Source of the DNA: Candidatus Babelota bacterium
GTDB lineage: Bacteria; Babelota; Babeliae; Babelales; Vermiphilaceae
DNA length: 64,000 nucleotides
Assembly: GCA_004375875.1 (NCBI GenBank)
Contig: SOKE01000030.1
Location: forward strand, 1-64,000
Reading direction: 5' to 3'
The position numbers and the translations under genes were made by a program. How positions within the stretch are numbered: the first letter of the stretch is position 1; each line of letters begins with the position of its first letter. A model generated the notes under the pieces. That model did not search any database. It had not been told where the DNA came from and worked only from the letters and a program-made list of their open reading frames with translations. Below are positions 37,077 through 44,863 of this stretch, piece by piece.

Positions 37077-37508
37077 ATGAAACAAGGAACAAAGGTCAAA
37101 AAAGTATCAAAAGAGAGTTCAAAGCCGATTGCTTATGGCTATGGCCATCGCAAAACGTCGAAAGCTCGTGTATGGCTACGCCGTGGGATGGGTAAGTTCA
37201 TTGTGAATAGCAAAGAGATGAAAGAATATTTTGATACTGAAATTACCCGTCTTGATGCAGCAACTCCATTTCGTGTTATTCTAGTTGGTCAAAATTATGA
37301 TGTAGAGGCAAATGTTATTGGCGGAGGTAAATGTGGCCAGGCTGGAGCAGTGAAACTTGGCATTGCACGTGCACTGTTACAGGTTGATGAATCACTACGT
37401 CCAACACTACGTCAACATAATCTTCTTACGGTTGATTCTCGTCAAAAGGAACGGAAGAAATATGGACAACGAGGAGCTCGTCGTAAGTTTCAGTTCGTCA
37501 AGCGGTGA
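37077..37508 (+). CDS. rpsI: 30S ribosomal protein S9
   Basis: S9 binds the 16S 3' major domain, and its C-terminal tail reaches the P-site tRNA. Family blocks are YGHRKTSKARVWLRRGMGK, VIGGGKCGQAGAVKLGIARAL and the basic end KKYGQRGARRKFQFVKR, which closes with the conserved KR. The 143 residues include a short N-terminal extension of about 18. The usual partner rplM is not upstream; a tRNA is. Confidence 0.96.
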   Translation: MKQGTKVKKVSKESSKPIAYGYGHRKTSKARVWLRRGMGKFIVNSKEMKEYFDTEITRLDAATPFRVILVGQNYDVEANVIGGGKCGQAGAVKLGIARALLQVDESLRPTLRQHNLLTVDSRQKERKKYGQRGARRKFQFVKR

Positions 37509-37570
37509 TCAATTAATTTTTATATTATTTGTTCTGCTATTATTTGTAGCTTAGGGAAGCAAAACTAATC

Positions 37571-39415
37571 GTGTCTAGTATTGTTGGATACATAGGAAAA
37601 AGGTTGAGTCGTACTGTTGTGCTTGAGGCACTCCAGCGACTTGAATATCGTGGTTATGATTGTGCTGGTTTTGCTTGTTTGCATCCAGAGAGTAATCGTA
37701 TTTTGTATGCAAAGGTTACAGAAAAATTGCTAGATCTGCAGCAACAATGTGAACAGAATAGTATTGATGGCAAGGTAGGTATAGGACATTTACGTCTAGC
37801 AACTCATGGCATGGTAACGCATGAAAATACACATCCGCAATTCGACTGTCAGAAATCGATAGCACTTGTTCATAATGGTATTATCGAAAATTATCATCGA
37901 CTGAAAGGGCAGCTTGAAGAGGCTGGCCATACTTTTCTTTCATCCACTGATAGCGAAGTTATTGCTCATTTTTTTGAAGCTTCATTGCGTTCACACAAAA
38001 CATGCAAAGATGCGCTGATTGATTTAGTTACTCAACTTGAAGGTGCTTATGCCTTTGCTGCAGTATTGCAGGAATATCCAGAATACATGGTTCTTGTGCG
38101 CAGATGTTCGCCACTTTATATTGGTATTGGTGATGATGAATTAATGACTTCTTCTGGACTGCGTGCATTGAGTGGTTTCTCGAATAAAATAGCTATTTTA
38201 CCGGATGAAAGCTTTGCGCTGATCCAAAATGATTTTATTGAGCTTTATGATTTTTCTGGCAAATCCTTACCGTTGCATACGCAAGAGATGACATTTAATA
38301 ATTGTGTGCATGAAAAGTGTGATTATGAGCATTATATGCTCAAAGAAATTTATGAACAAAAAAATGCAATTTATGCAACACTTGAGTTTTTAAATCTGAT
38401 TAGTCCAAATATTTGGGAGCATGTTGGTATACCTGTAAAAAAGGTGCAGCAATTAGAACGTATTCATCTAATTGGATCTGGATCTTCGTGGCATGCAGCG
38501 TGTATAGCACAATTTTTCTTTGAGCATGTTGCACAATTGCCAACACAAGTTTCGCTTTCATCTGAATTCCGTTTTATGCCATTGTTGCCGACTGATAATA
38601 CGATTTATGGCTTGCTTTCTCAATCAGGTGAAACAGCTGATACTTTGGAGGCGCTTCGTCTGATCAATAATATGGACTTTCCAACAATAGCCTTAACGAA
38701 TGAACCGTCAAGCACTCTTGTGCGTGAAGCAAATGGATTTTTGTTAACACAGGCTGGTCATGAGCAAGCTGCAGCGTCAACTAAATCATTTTCAACGCAG
38801 CTTGTGGTGCTTTATTGGTTTGCACATCGTTTAGCGCTTGAGAAAGATATTATTGATGAATCGCATCTTCAAACAGCAGAAAAGGATTTGCTCATAGCGG
38901 CTGAAGTTCTTGAGAATAGTATTGAGAATTACAAATTTGTTATCGAACAAACATTTGCAAAAAAGTATTCCCATTATCAGAATATTATTTTCTTAGGACG
39001 TCATATTAGTTATCCTTTTGCAATGGAAGCGACCCTTAAACTCAAAAAAATTTCCTATATGTTTGCTGAATGTTATCCTGCCGGTGAGTTAAAGCATGGC
39101 CCTTTAACATTAATTGATGCTACCCGACTGGTATTTCTTTTTTCTCATCCAGACCCATCTATTTATCGGAAGTTTCTTACGAATGCACAAGAAATTAAAG
39201 CACGTGGTGGTCACATTGTAGCATTTCTTTTTGAAGATCAACATGAGCTTAAAGTACTGGCCGATCATTCATTTGTTATTCCAACAGTAAAACCACTGCT
39301 TACTCCTATTGCAATGGCTGGCTTGATGCAATTTTTTATCTACCAAATTGCCAAAGAACTTAATTGCCCAATTGATAAACCACGCAATATTGGCAAGACC
39401 GTGATTGTAGAGTAG
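37571..39415 (+). CDS. glmS: Glutamine-fructose-6-phosphate aminotransferase with Cys1 replaced by Ser
   Basis: GlmS makes glucosamine-6-phosphate from fructose-6-phosphate using glutamine nitrogen, feeding peptidoglycan and LPS. The 614 residues hold an N-terminal glutaminase domain and two SIS sugar domains (LIGSGSSWHAACIAQ, SQSGETADTLEAL) with the closing KPRNIGKTVIVE. The protein starts MSSIVGYIGKRLS where the family has MCGIVGYIG: the N-terminal nucleophile cysteine is Ser (TCT). The other glutaminase residues remain (RLATHG, ALVHNGIIENY, STDSEVIAH). The GTG start has AGGGA ahead and no upstream alternative in frame. It may act with free ammonia, or this may be a sequence error. Confidence 0.95.
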   Translation: MSSIVGYIGKRLSRTVVLEALQRLEYRGYDCAGFACLHPESNRILYAKVTEKLLDLQQQCEQNSIDGKVGIGHLRLATHGMVTHENTHPQFDCQKSIALVHNGIIENYHRLKGQLEEAGHTFLSSTDSEVIAHFFEASLRSHKTCKDALIDLVTQLEGAYAFAAVLQEYPEYMVLVRRCSPLYIGIGDDELMTSSGLRALSGFSNKIAILPDESFALIQNDFIELYDFSGKSLPLHTQEMTFNNCVHEKCDYEHYMLKEIYEQKNAIYATLEFLNLISPNIWEHVGIPVKKVQQLERIHLIGSGSSWHAACIAQFFFEHVAQLPTQVSLSSEFRFMPLLPTDNTIYGLLSQSGETADTLEALRLINNMDFPTIALTNEPSSTLVREANGFLLTQAGHEQAAASTKSFSTQLVVLYWFAHRLALEKDIIDESHLQTAEKDLLIAAEVLENSIENYKFVIEQTFAKKYSHYQNIIFLGRHISYPFAMEATLKLKKISYMFAECYPAGELKHGPLTLIDATRLVFLFSHPDPSIYRKFLTNAQEIKARGGHIVAFLFEDQHELKVLADHSFVIPTVKPLLTPIAMAGLMQFFIYQIAKELNCPIDKPRNIGKTVIVE

Positions 39416-39432
39416 AATTCATGTCCTTATTG

Positions 39433-40953
39433 CTATTGTTCTACCTTTACTTCCGTCATGACTATTTTCTTATCGATTGGATAGATACTCTTCAAAAATG
39501 TACGTGCTTGATTTGATGTTACAATTTGTTTTGGATTTGTTTGGCGTATATTATAAAGAATATTGATTAAATGTACTGCGGCGCAGAATTGGTTATCTGT
39601 TGTAAGCATTTCTTTGCAGCGCTCTATCCAACTTTTTTCAATGTCATCTTTTTTTATCTTTTCTTTTTTAATAGGTTCTTTGTATCCAATTGGTTTGATG
39701 TAATTTGATAACGATTTTTCGCTGCCGTAATGTTTTTTAAACCAGGCAACTTGTTCTGGGAGTTCTGCCACCTTTTCTACTATAAAATCTGGTTCAATGC
39801 CTGTTCCTTGAATGGGAGTATTATCTGGTAAATAGTAGAGTGACGTAGTTACTTTGAGTGCACAGTTATTGCTGATTGGGATAATTTCTTGCACTGAGCC
39901 TTTTCCAAATGTTTTGGTTCCAATTAAAAAAACCATAAGTTGATTGTTCTCTGAATTTTTTTCTGAATACGTTTTAAGACATCCAGCCAGAATTTCTGAT
40001 GCTGATGCTGTGTAATTATTAATCAAAATAAAAATTGGTGATATCTGATTGGTTCGCACTGGTGGTTGTTTAGTTATGTATTGTTCCAATTCTTTATTGT
40101 TTTTATCTCGTGTAGTAACAATGAGACTGTCTTTTGGTAGAAACAGACCGGCAATATTAATGGCCGATGTCAAAAGTCCTCCCGAATTGTTACGGAGGTC
40201 CATAATAAGGCCTTTGTAATTTTTCTTATGCGATTCTTGGAGTAACTTCCTAATTTGATTAATGGCTTGCTCACTAAATATATTGAGTGAAATATAATAA
40301 ATATTTTGATCTTCAAGATAAAAGCAGAGTAAGTTGCGTTCTTTAATAATATCACGCGTAATATCAAACGTGAGCAATTCATTTTTGTTGCCGCGAAGTA
40401 CCTTAATTTGAACTTTAGTTTTTTGTTTACCTTTGAGTTTCGCCATAGCTTCTTCAGTTGACATACCTTCAAGTGGTTGGCCATCAATCTCAACAATTTT
40501 ATCCATAGCCTTTGTTCCTACTTTGTGTGCAGGGCCATCTGGTAATGTTTCAACTATTGTTAAAGATTTATCCTTTTTGTTGCGTGTATTATCGATAACA
40601 ACACCAATACCGAAAAATGCGCCGCTTGTTGATTCTAGGATATTTTGATACTCCTTGGGGCCAAGGCAGCTGGAGTGTGGATCAAGTTCATTCAGCAATG
40701 CATCAATTGCTTTTACCATTCCTTGCTGAAGTTTGTCATATGGGTTGTAATGTTTTTTCTTAATAGTTTGCAATGTTTCAGCAAGTGTGCGTGACCAATT
40801 GTAAACAATCTCATCAAAATCTTGTAACTTTTTCTGATCAGGTTTATCAGTTATTTCTTGTTTGCTTACGAGGGGCAGAACAATGAATCCTGCTAAAAGT
40901 AGGATAATGGGAATGATATTCTTGTTTTTTGGGTGTGGTATAGGTAACTTCAT
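39433..40953 (-). CDS. C-terminal processing peptidase (S41 family)
   Basis: This is a periplasmic tail-specific serine protease. An N-terminal membrane anchor (IIPIILLLAGFIVLPLV) is followed by a helical part, a PDZ domain (about 115-200, GIGVVIDN through VEIDGQPLEGMS) and the S41 core. The Ser/Lys dyad is visible in NYTASASEILAG and GTKTFGKGSVQ, and MDLRNNSGGLL is typical. The C-terminal 120 residues are Lys-rich. An AAGGAG site precedes the ATG. It converges with glmS. Confidence 0.94.
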   Translation of the reverse strand: MKLPIPHPKNKNIIPIILLLAGFIVLPLVSKQEITDKPDQKKLQDFDEIVYNWSRTLAETLQTIKKKHYNPYDKLQQGMVKAIDALLNELDPHSSCLGPKEYQNILESTSGAFFGIGVVIDNTRNKKDKSLTIVETLPDGPAHKVGTKAMDKIVEIDGQPLEGMSTEEAMAKLKGKQKTKVQIKVLRGNKNELLTFDITRDIIKERNLLCFYLEDQNIYYISLNIFSEQAINQIRKLLQESHKKNYKGLIMDLRNNSGGLLTSAINIAGLFLPKDSLIVTTRDKNNKELEQYITKQPPVRTNQISPIFILINNYTASASEILAGCLKTYSEKNSENNQLMVFLIGTKTFGKGSVQEIIPISNNCALKVTTSLYYLPDNTPIQGTGIEPDFIVEKVAELPEQVAWFKKHYGSEKSLSNYIKPIGYKEPIKKEKIKKDDIEKSWIERCKEMLTTDNQFCAAVHLINILYNIRQTNPKQIVTSNQARTFLKSIYPIDKKIVMTEVKVEQ

Positions 40954-41092
40954 AGTAACTCCTTTCAGAAATAAAACTTGGTATTGTTGTGAGCATACCG
41001 TGATTAATGTGAATATGTGAAGAATATTTAATTAATTGTTTTATCATGGTGTGGCAGATGATAAATAATGAATAAAAATAAGGAGATTGATT

Positions 41093-41398
41093 ATGAAATT
41101 ATTTTGGGATACAAAATGGATGAGACGAAGAGTATTACGTTTTTTATTTGTAGCAGAGATTGTTTTGTTTGTAACATTTTATCTATTTGGGTCCAATAGT
41201 ATACAACGTTTACTGGAGTTACAATCTGAACAGAAAGAACTTGATATGCAACTGCAAAACGTTAAGGCTAATGTTTCGTATTTGAATGAACAGATTGAAT
41301 TATGGAATGAGTCGTCTTTTTTTAAAGAAAAAGTAGCGCGTGAACAATTGCAGATGGCGCGTGAAGATGATGAAATTTATTATCTTGATGTTAGTTAA
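41093..41398 (+). CDS. FtsB/DivIC-like septum formation protein
   Basis: A bitopic protein of 101 residues: a basic N-terminus, a single membrane span (FLFVAEIVLFVTFYLFG), a leucine-zipper-like coil (LLELQSEQKELDMQLQNVKA) and the family ending with REQLQMAREDDEIYYLD. FtsB links FtsL and FtsQ in the divisome. AGGAG at 41081-41085 favours ATG 41093 over TTG 41087. The SOD gene follows by 15 bases. Confidence 0.82.
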   Translation: MKLFWDTKWMRRRVLRFLFVAEIVLFVTFYLFGSNSIQRLLELQSEQKELDMQLQNVKANVSYLNEQIELWNESSFFKEKVAREQLQMAREDDEIYYLDVS

Positions 41399-41413
41399 CT
41401 AGGGAGTTTTAAT

Positions 41414-42028
41414 GTGCTTTATCCCTATCAATTGCCAGAATTACCATATCAATACGATGCACTCGAGCCCTCTATTGATGAGCGTACAATGCATTTTCAT
41501 CATGATGAACATCATCAAACGTATGTTACTCAATTAAATGATGCAGTTCAAAAATGGCCTGAAGGGCAAAAGATTAATTTGGAAAAGATACTCAGTGCAC
41601 CAGCAAGAATTCCAGAGCATGTGCGAGCTGCAATTATTAATAATGGCGGTGGTCATTGGGCTCATAGTATGTTTTGGAAGATTATGAGTCCAAGCGGTGG
41701 TGGTGAACCAACAGGAGTTGTAGCTGATGCAATAAAAAAATCGTTTGGAAGTTTTAGAGCGTTTAAAGATTTATTTAGCACAGAAGCTGCCAGTTTTTTT
41801 GGAAGTGGCTGGACGTGGTTGACTATTGCGCCTAATGGTGAGCTTGCTATTCTTTCAACACCAAATCATAATCTTCCACAGGCAGATGATCTTAAGCCGC
41901 TCCTTGTCATTGATCTATGGGAACATGCATATTATTTAAAATATCAAAATCGACGCTTCGAATTTATTGAAAATTGGTGGCATATTGTTAATTGGCCACA
42001 AGTCCTTGAAAATTATGAAAAGAAATAA
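41414..42028 (+). CDS. sod: Iron/manganese superoxide dismutase
   Basis: The enzyme disproportionates superoxide. The 204 residues show the metal ligands in FHHDEHHQTYV, WAHSMFW and VIDLWEHAYYLKY (Asp and His). The outer-sphere position that is Gln in Mn enzymes (STxNQ) is His here (LSTPNHNLP), as in some Fe or cambialistic forms, so metal choice is open. Translation starts at GTG 41414 with AGGGAG ahead. There is no signal peptide, so it is cytoplasmic. Confidence 0.95.
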   Translation: MLYPYQLPELPYQYDALEPSIDERTMHFHHDEHHQTYVTQLNDAVQKWPEGQKINLEKILSAPARIPEHVRAAIINNGGGHWAHSMFWKIMSPSGGGEPTGVVADAIKKSFGSFRAFKDLFSTEAASFFGSGWTWLTIAPNGELAILSTPNHNLPQADDLKPLLVIDLWEHAYYLKYQNRRFEFIENWWHIVNWPQVLENYEKK

Positions 42029-42198
42029 TGCGTGAAGTGGTAATTATTTTTACCTAAGTTTTTAAAGAGATCCTACAGTTGCTAGAGGCCGTCATGTTTA
42101 TTTTTTATTTGTGGGTTCTATCGTTTTATGGTAAAAACAATGGATAGCAATTTTTGGAATAGTTGTTGGGAGCATTATTTTTTAGAGGAGTTATTGTT

Positions 42199-42717
42199 AT
42201 GAAAAGATTTTATTTCAATAAAAGTGCTATTTTTCTCGGTTTTACTTTTATATTTTTGGTATCTGATTCACTAGCCATAATAAATTTTGAGTCAGTTAAA
42301 AGTAGTATTCGAAAACGTCGATATATTTATTATACAGCTTGTGCAGCAGCAGGTTCTGTTGCTTTCGGTTTATTAGGTTATAAAGTTTATAGCAAATTTT
42401 ATGCTCAGCAATTTGAAAGGCCAGATGGTGACGAGCAGCAAGAAAAGAAAGATACAGCTAAGAAAAGTACAGGTAAAAATGTTTTGAAAACAACTTCTAA
42501 AAAGAAAAAACCGGAAATGCAACCAGCGGAAAGCTCGTTGAATCCTAAGGCACATGGAGAATTAAAAAAATGTAAAAAAACAGATCCGACAGAAGTAGTT
42601 AAAGGAAATAAAGAAGAAAAAAGGGACGTAGTGGCTATGTTAAAAGAACGAGCAAATCTTATTAGAGGACGAAGACGAGGACCAACAACAAGAAGGAAAT
42701 TAAACCGGCCTTTTTAA
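42199..42717 (+). CDS. Exported or anchored Lys-rich hypothetical protein
   Basis: The frame opens at 42163, but AGAGGAG at 42184-42190 places the start at ATG 42199 (172 residues). A signal peptide (KSAIFLGFTFIFLVSDSLA) is followed by a short basic segment, a membrane span (YYTACAAAGSVAFGLLGYKVY) and a strongly basic tail with many Lys. The plan matches other exported proteins of this window (20177). The basic tail could touch nucleic acid or membrane. No family is recognised. A long hairpin follows. Confidence 0.62.
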   Translation: MKRFYFNKSAIFLGFTFIFLVSDSLAIINFESVKSSIRKRRYIYYTACAAAGSVAFGLLGYKVYSKFYAQQFERPDGDEQQEKKDTAKKSTGKNVLKTTSKKKKPEMQPAESSLNPKAHGELKKCKKTDPTEVVKGNKEEKRDVVAMLKERANLIRGRRRGPTTRRKLNRPF

Positions 42718-42729
42718 ACATTAATGAAG

Positions 42730-42780
42730 TTATCAATAGAAAATGGCTCGTGAAGAATACGAGCCATTTTCTATTGATAA
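42730..42780. terminator. 22-bp perfect inverted repeat, bidirectional terminator candidate
   Basis: Arms 42730-42751 and 42759-42780 are fully complementary around a 7-base loop. It lies between the convergent genes 42199-42717 and 42855-43298. A similar hairpin with the same ATGGCTCGT core lies at about 43457-43500, after the paralogous gene, so it was duplicated with the gene. Confidence 0.8.
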
Positions 42781-42854
42781 ACAGTTTTCTCTTATTTTCT
42801 GCACATTGAGTAGGAAGTAGAAGGAGTTGTTGTTATTCCTTCTACAACTGAAGG

Positions 42855-43298
42855 TTACTCAATGATTGAGGGTTGTTCTAGGCCCCTCCTTTTCAATATG
42901 TTGAACGTCTTTTTAGCTTCTAAGAATGATTTCTTATCGATGTTATCTTTTATACCTTTTTTCAGCCTAAGATCTACCCCTTTACGAAGAAGCTTTGCTT
43001 CGAGATAAATTTTTTTACCTATTAGTTGATCTCGTTGTAAAACAAGCCCAACATCGCTGTCTTCCTTAACTGGGTTGTATACAGATATTATTTGCGGCAT
43101 GTTTAGTGTGCTAAGGTCAGCCCCGGCTGGAATTAGCATTTTTTGTATTTGACCTTGTGGATTTAGAAATCTGATATATAAAAATCTTCCTTTGCCAGAC
43201 TCATTTTGGATATTAAAGAGATACCCTTCATGAACTGCCTGTACAGCTGTTCCTGCCATTATCAATGATGTGAGCAGTAGTTTTGTTGTATTATTCAT
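42855..43298 (-). CDS. Small secreted protein, tandem paralogue 1, C-terminus shortened by a stop
   Basis: A signal peptide (NNTTKLLLTSLIMAGTAVQA) precedes a beta-rich domain (YLFNIQNESGKGRFLYIRFL, then LVLQRDQLIGKKIYLEAKLL). It is a close paralogue of 43517-44017, with a nearly identical leader. Here the codon after SIIE is TAA, while the paralogue continues for about 20 residues. The same frame downstream (42854 to 42792) still encodes the matching tail ending SYSMCRK, so the stop is recent. AAGGAATAAACTC precedes the ATG. No known family is recognised. Confidence 0.68.
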   Translation of the reverse strand: MNNTTKLLLTSLIMAGTAVQAVHEGYLFNIQNESGKGRFLYIRFLNPQGQIQKMLIPAGADLSTLNMPQIISVYNPVKEDSDVGLVLQRDQLIGKKIYLEAKLLRKGVDLRLKKGIKDNIDKKSFLEAKKTFNILKRRGLEQPSIIE

Positions 43299-43456
43299 GA
43301 GTTTATTCCTTTTCTAAATTGTTAAACATATACAATTATACCACCACAGGCATACCACTATGATTATACCACTTTTTTCTTTTTTTTATAACTTTTTTTA
43401 CTGCAAAACTTTGTAGGAGTCTATTGAATAAACTGTGGCTCATTATACTCGTTAGG

Positions 43457-43500
43457 TAAGAGAAAATGGCTCGTGTTATTTACGAGCCATTTTTCTATTG
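43457..43500. terminator. Hairpin, second copy of the 42730-42780 element
   Basis: AGAAAATGGCTCGT pairs with ACGAGCCATTTTTCT around a short AT-rich loop. It lies just past the end of the gene 43517-44017 and is followed by CTATTGATAAACAGTTTT, as in the first copy. Confidence 0.7.
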
Positions 43501-43516
43501 ATAAACAGTTTTGTTC

Positions 43517-44017
43517 TTATTTTCTGTACATTGAGTAAGAAGAGGTAGGAGTTGTTGTTATTACTGCTTCAACTGTAGCTTTCTCAACGGTTGTAGGTTT
43601 TTCTAGATCTTTTTTCCAATCGTCGTACGCCTTCTTTGCCTCTCTGATTGATTTTGGACAAATGTTATTTTCTACACCTTTAAGCGACATAAAGCGTACC
43701 TTACCGCGAATAAGCCTTACTCTGAGATAAACTTTTTTATCTTTGAGTTCATCTGGTTTTAAAACAAGTCCACACTCGCTGTATTTTATGTCTGGGTAGT
43801 GTGCAGAGACTACTTGCGGAATGTAGGGTAAGCTATAGTTATCCCCACCTGGAATTATTTGCTTTGCAAGTATTTGATTTTGTGGATTTAGAATTCTGAT
43901 ATGTAATGCTTTGCCGTAATCGTTTGTAATATTGAAGGGATACCCTTCATGAACTGCCTGTGCAGCTGTTCCTGCCATTATCAATGATGCGAGCAGTAGT
44001 TTTGTTGTGTTATTCAT
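43517..44017 (-). CDS. Small secreted protein, tandem paralogue 2
   Basis: 166 residues. The leader is almost identical to that of paralogue 1 (NNTTKLLLASLIMAGTAAQA). The mature domain follows the same course (PFNITNDYGKALHIRILNPQ, IPQVVSAHYPDIKYSECGLV, LKPDELKDKKVYLRVRLI), then a Thr-rich tail ending SSYSMYRK. It is likely secreted or periplasmic. The intact tail makes this the reference copy. The function is unknown. Confidence 0.7.
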   Translation of the reverse strand: MNNTTKLLLASLIMAGTAAQAVHEGYPFNITNDYGKALHIRILNPQNQILAKQIIPGGDNYSLPYIPQVVSAHYPDIKYSECGLVLKPDELKDKKVYLRVRLIRGKVRFMSLKGVENNICPKSIREAKKAYDDWKKDLEKPTTVEKATVEAVITTTPTSSYSMYRK

Positions 44018-44055
44018 GAGATTACTCCTTTTTAAAGGTTAAACATATACGATCA

Positions 44056-44616
44056 TTACTTTTTTCTTTTTTTGTATTCTTTTTTTGTTTGGTGGATCTC
44101 CTTTCTTGAAATATTTGCCTTTTTATCCTTTTGTGCTTTGAGATAAACCTTTTTTCGAACAATTATTACTTCAACTGTTATTGAACGCCTTTTAAATGCG
44201 TCATGATTAAAGAGGTATCCTGTTGCGCTCCCTTCGATATCTGGACAAGAAACCAGAACAATAGCAGGGATGTATGGCAGTGTGAGCGATTTATTTTTAT
44301 CGAGCATTTCACTTTTAATTAAGGTATTATCTTCTTTCCGTATTTCAATCTGTACAGGGGTTTTCTGTTTATTGATGATATGGAATTTAGTTTCTTCAAG
44401 AGCAGTAGATATACCTTCAAGTGTTCCTGTAACCACCTTTATAGGAGCTTCAACAATAGGCTTTGCTGGGGGGACTAATATTTCAGTTGTTTTAACTACT
44501 GGTTTTGTTACAGCTTCAGTTGTTTTAGCGAGTCCATTGAATAAACTGTGACTTGTCATACTAGTTATTATGCTTGCTATAATGGTTATTTTTAATATAT
44601 ATAGTACTAATTTCAT
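44056..44616 (-). CDS. Secreted protein, tandem paralogue 3 (diverged)
   Basis: The open frame begins at 44676, but AAGGAGAG lies before ATG 44616, giving 186 residues starting MKLVLYILKITIIA. A signal peptide or anchor is followed by a Thr/Val/Pro-rich linker (about 35-75, PVVKTTEILVPPAKPIVEAP). The C-terminal domain parallels the two neighbours (FHIINKQKTPVQIEIRKEDN, LPYIPAIVLVSCPDIEGSAT, GYLFNHDAFKRRSITVEVII). It ends in a Lys-rich helix. It is 38 bases ahead of paralogue 2 on the same strand. Confidence 0.68.
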   Translation of the reverse strand: MKLVLYILKITIIASIITSMTSHSLFNGLAKTTEAVTKPVVKTTEILVPPAKPIVEAPIKVVTGTLEGISTALEETKFHIINKQKTPVQIEIRKEDNTLIKSEMLDKNKSLTLPYIPAIVLVSCPDIEGSATGYLFNHDAFKRRSITVEVIIVRKKVYLKAQKDKKANISRKEIHQTKKEYKKRKK

Positions 44617-44749
44617 AAATATGCTCTCCTTCAATCTTCTATTTTCAAGGTACCAGGATTGGGTTTCAAATTGCAATAGTTTATAAAATAAAAAATAAAG
44701 AACTCCCTTTGGTTTTAGGATTTTTCTATGCTGTCTGCCGTTTTGTTTC

Positions 44750-44761
44750 CCCCGTACGGGG
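44750..44761. repeat. 12-base GC palindrome ahead of lysS
   Basis: CCCCGTACGGGG is a perfect palindrome in otherwise AT-rich DNA, about 100 bases before lysS. It could be an operator-like site. Nothing else supports that. Confidence 0.4.
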
Positions 44762-44863
44762 AGTCATTATTTTTAGGAATGATTGGGTAAATAGGAAAAG
44801 ATGGTTAAATACAATATACTGGTTATGAGGTAAGGTGATTTTGATTTTTTAGCGTTGAGGACA

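Noticed and set aside
36884-37099. Minus-strand frame of 71 codons over tRNA-Thr
   Set aside because: It is complementary to a tRNA and the start of rpsI.
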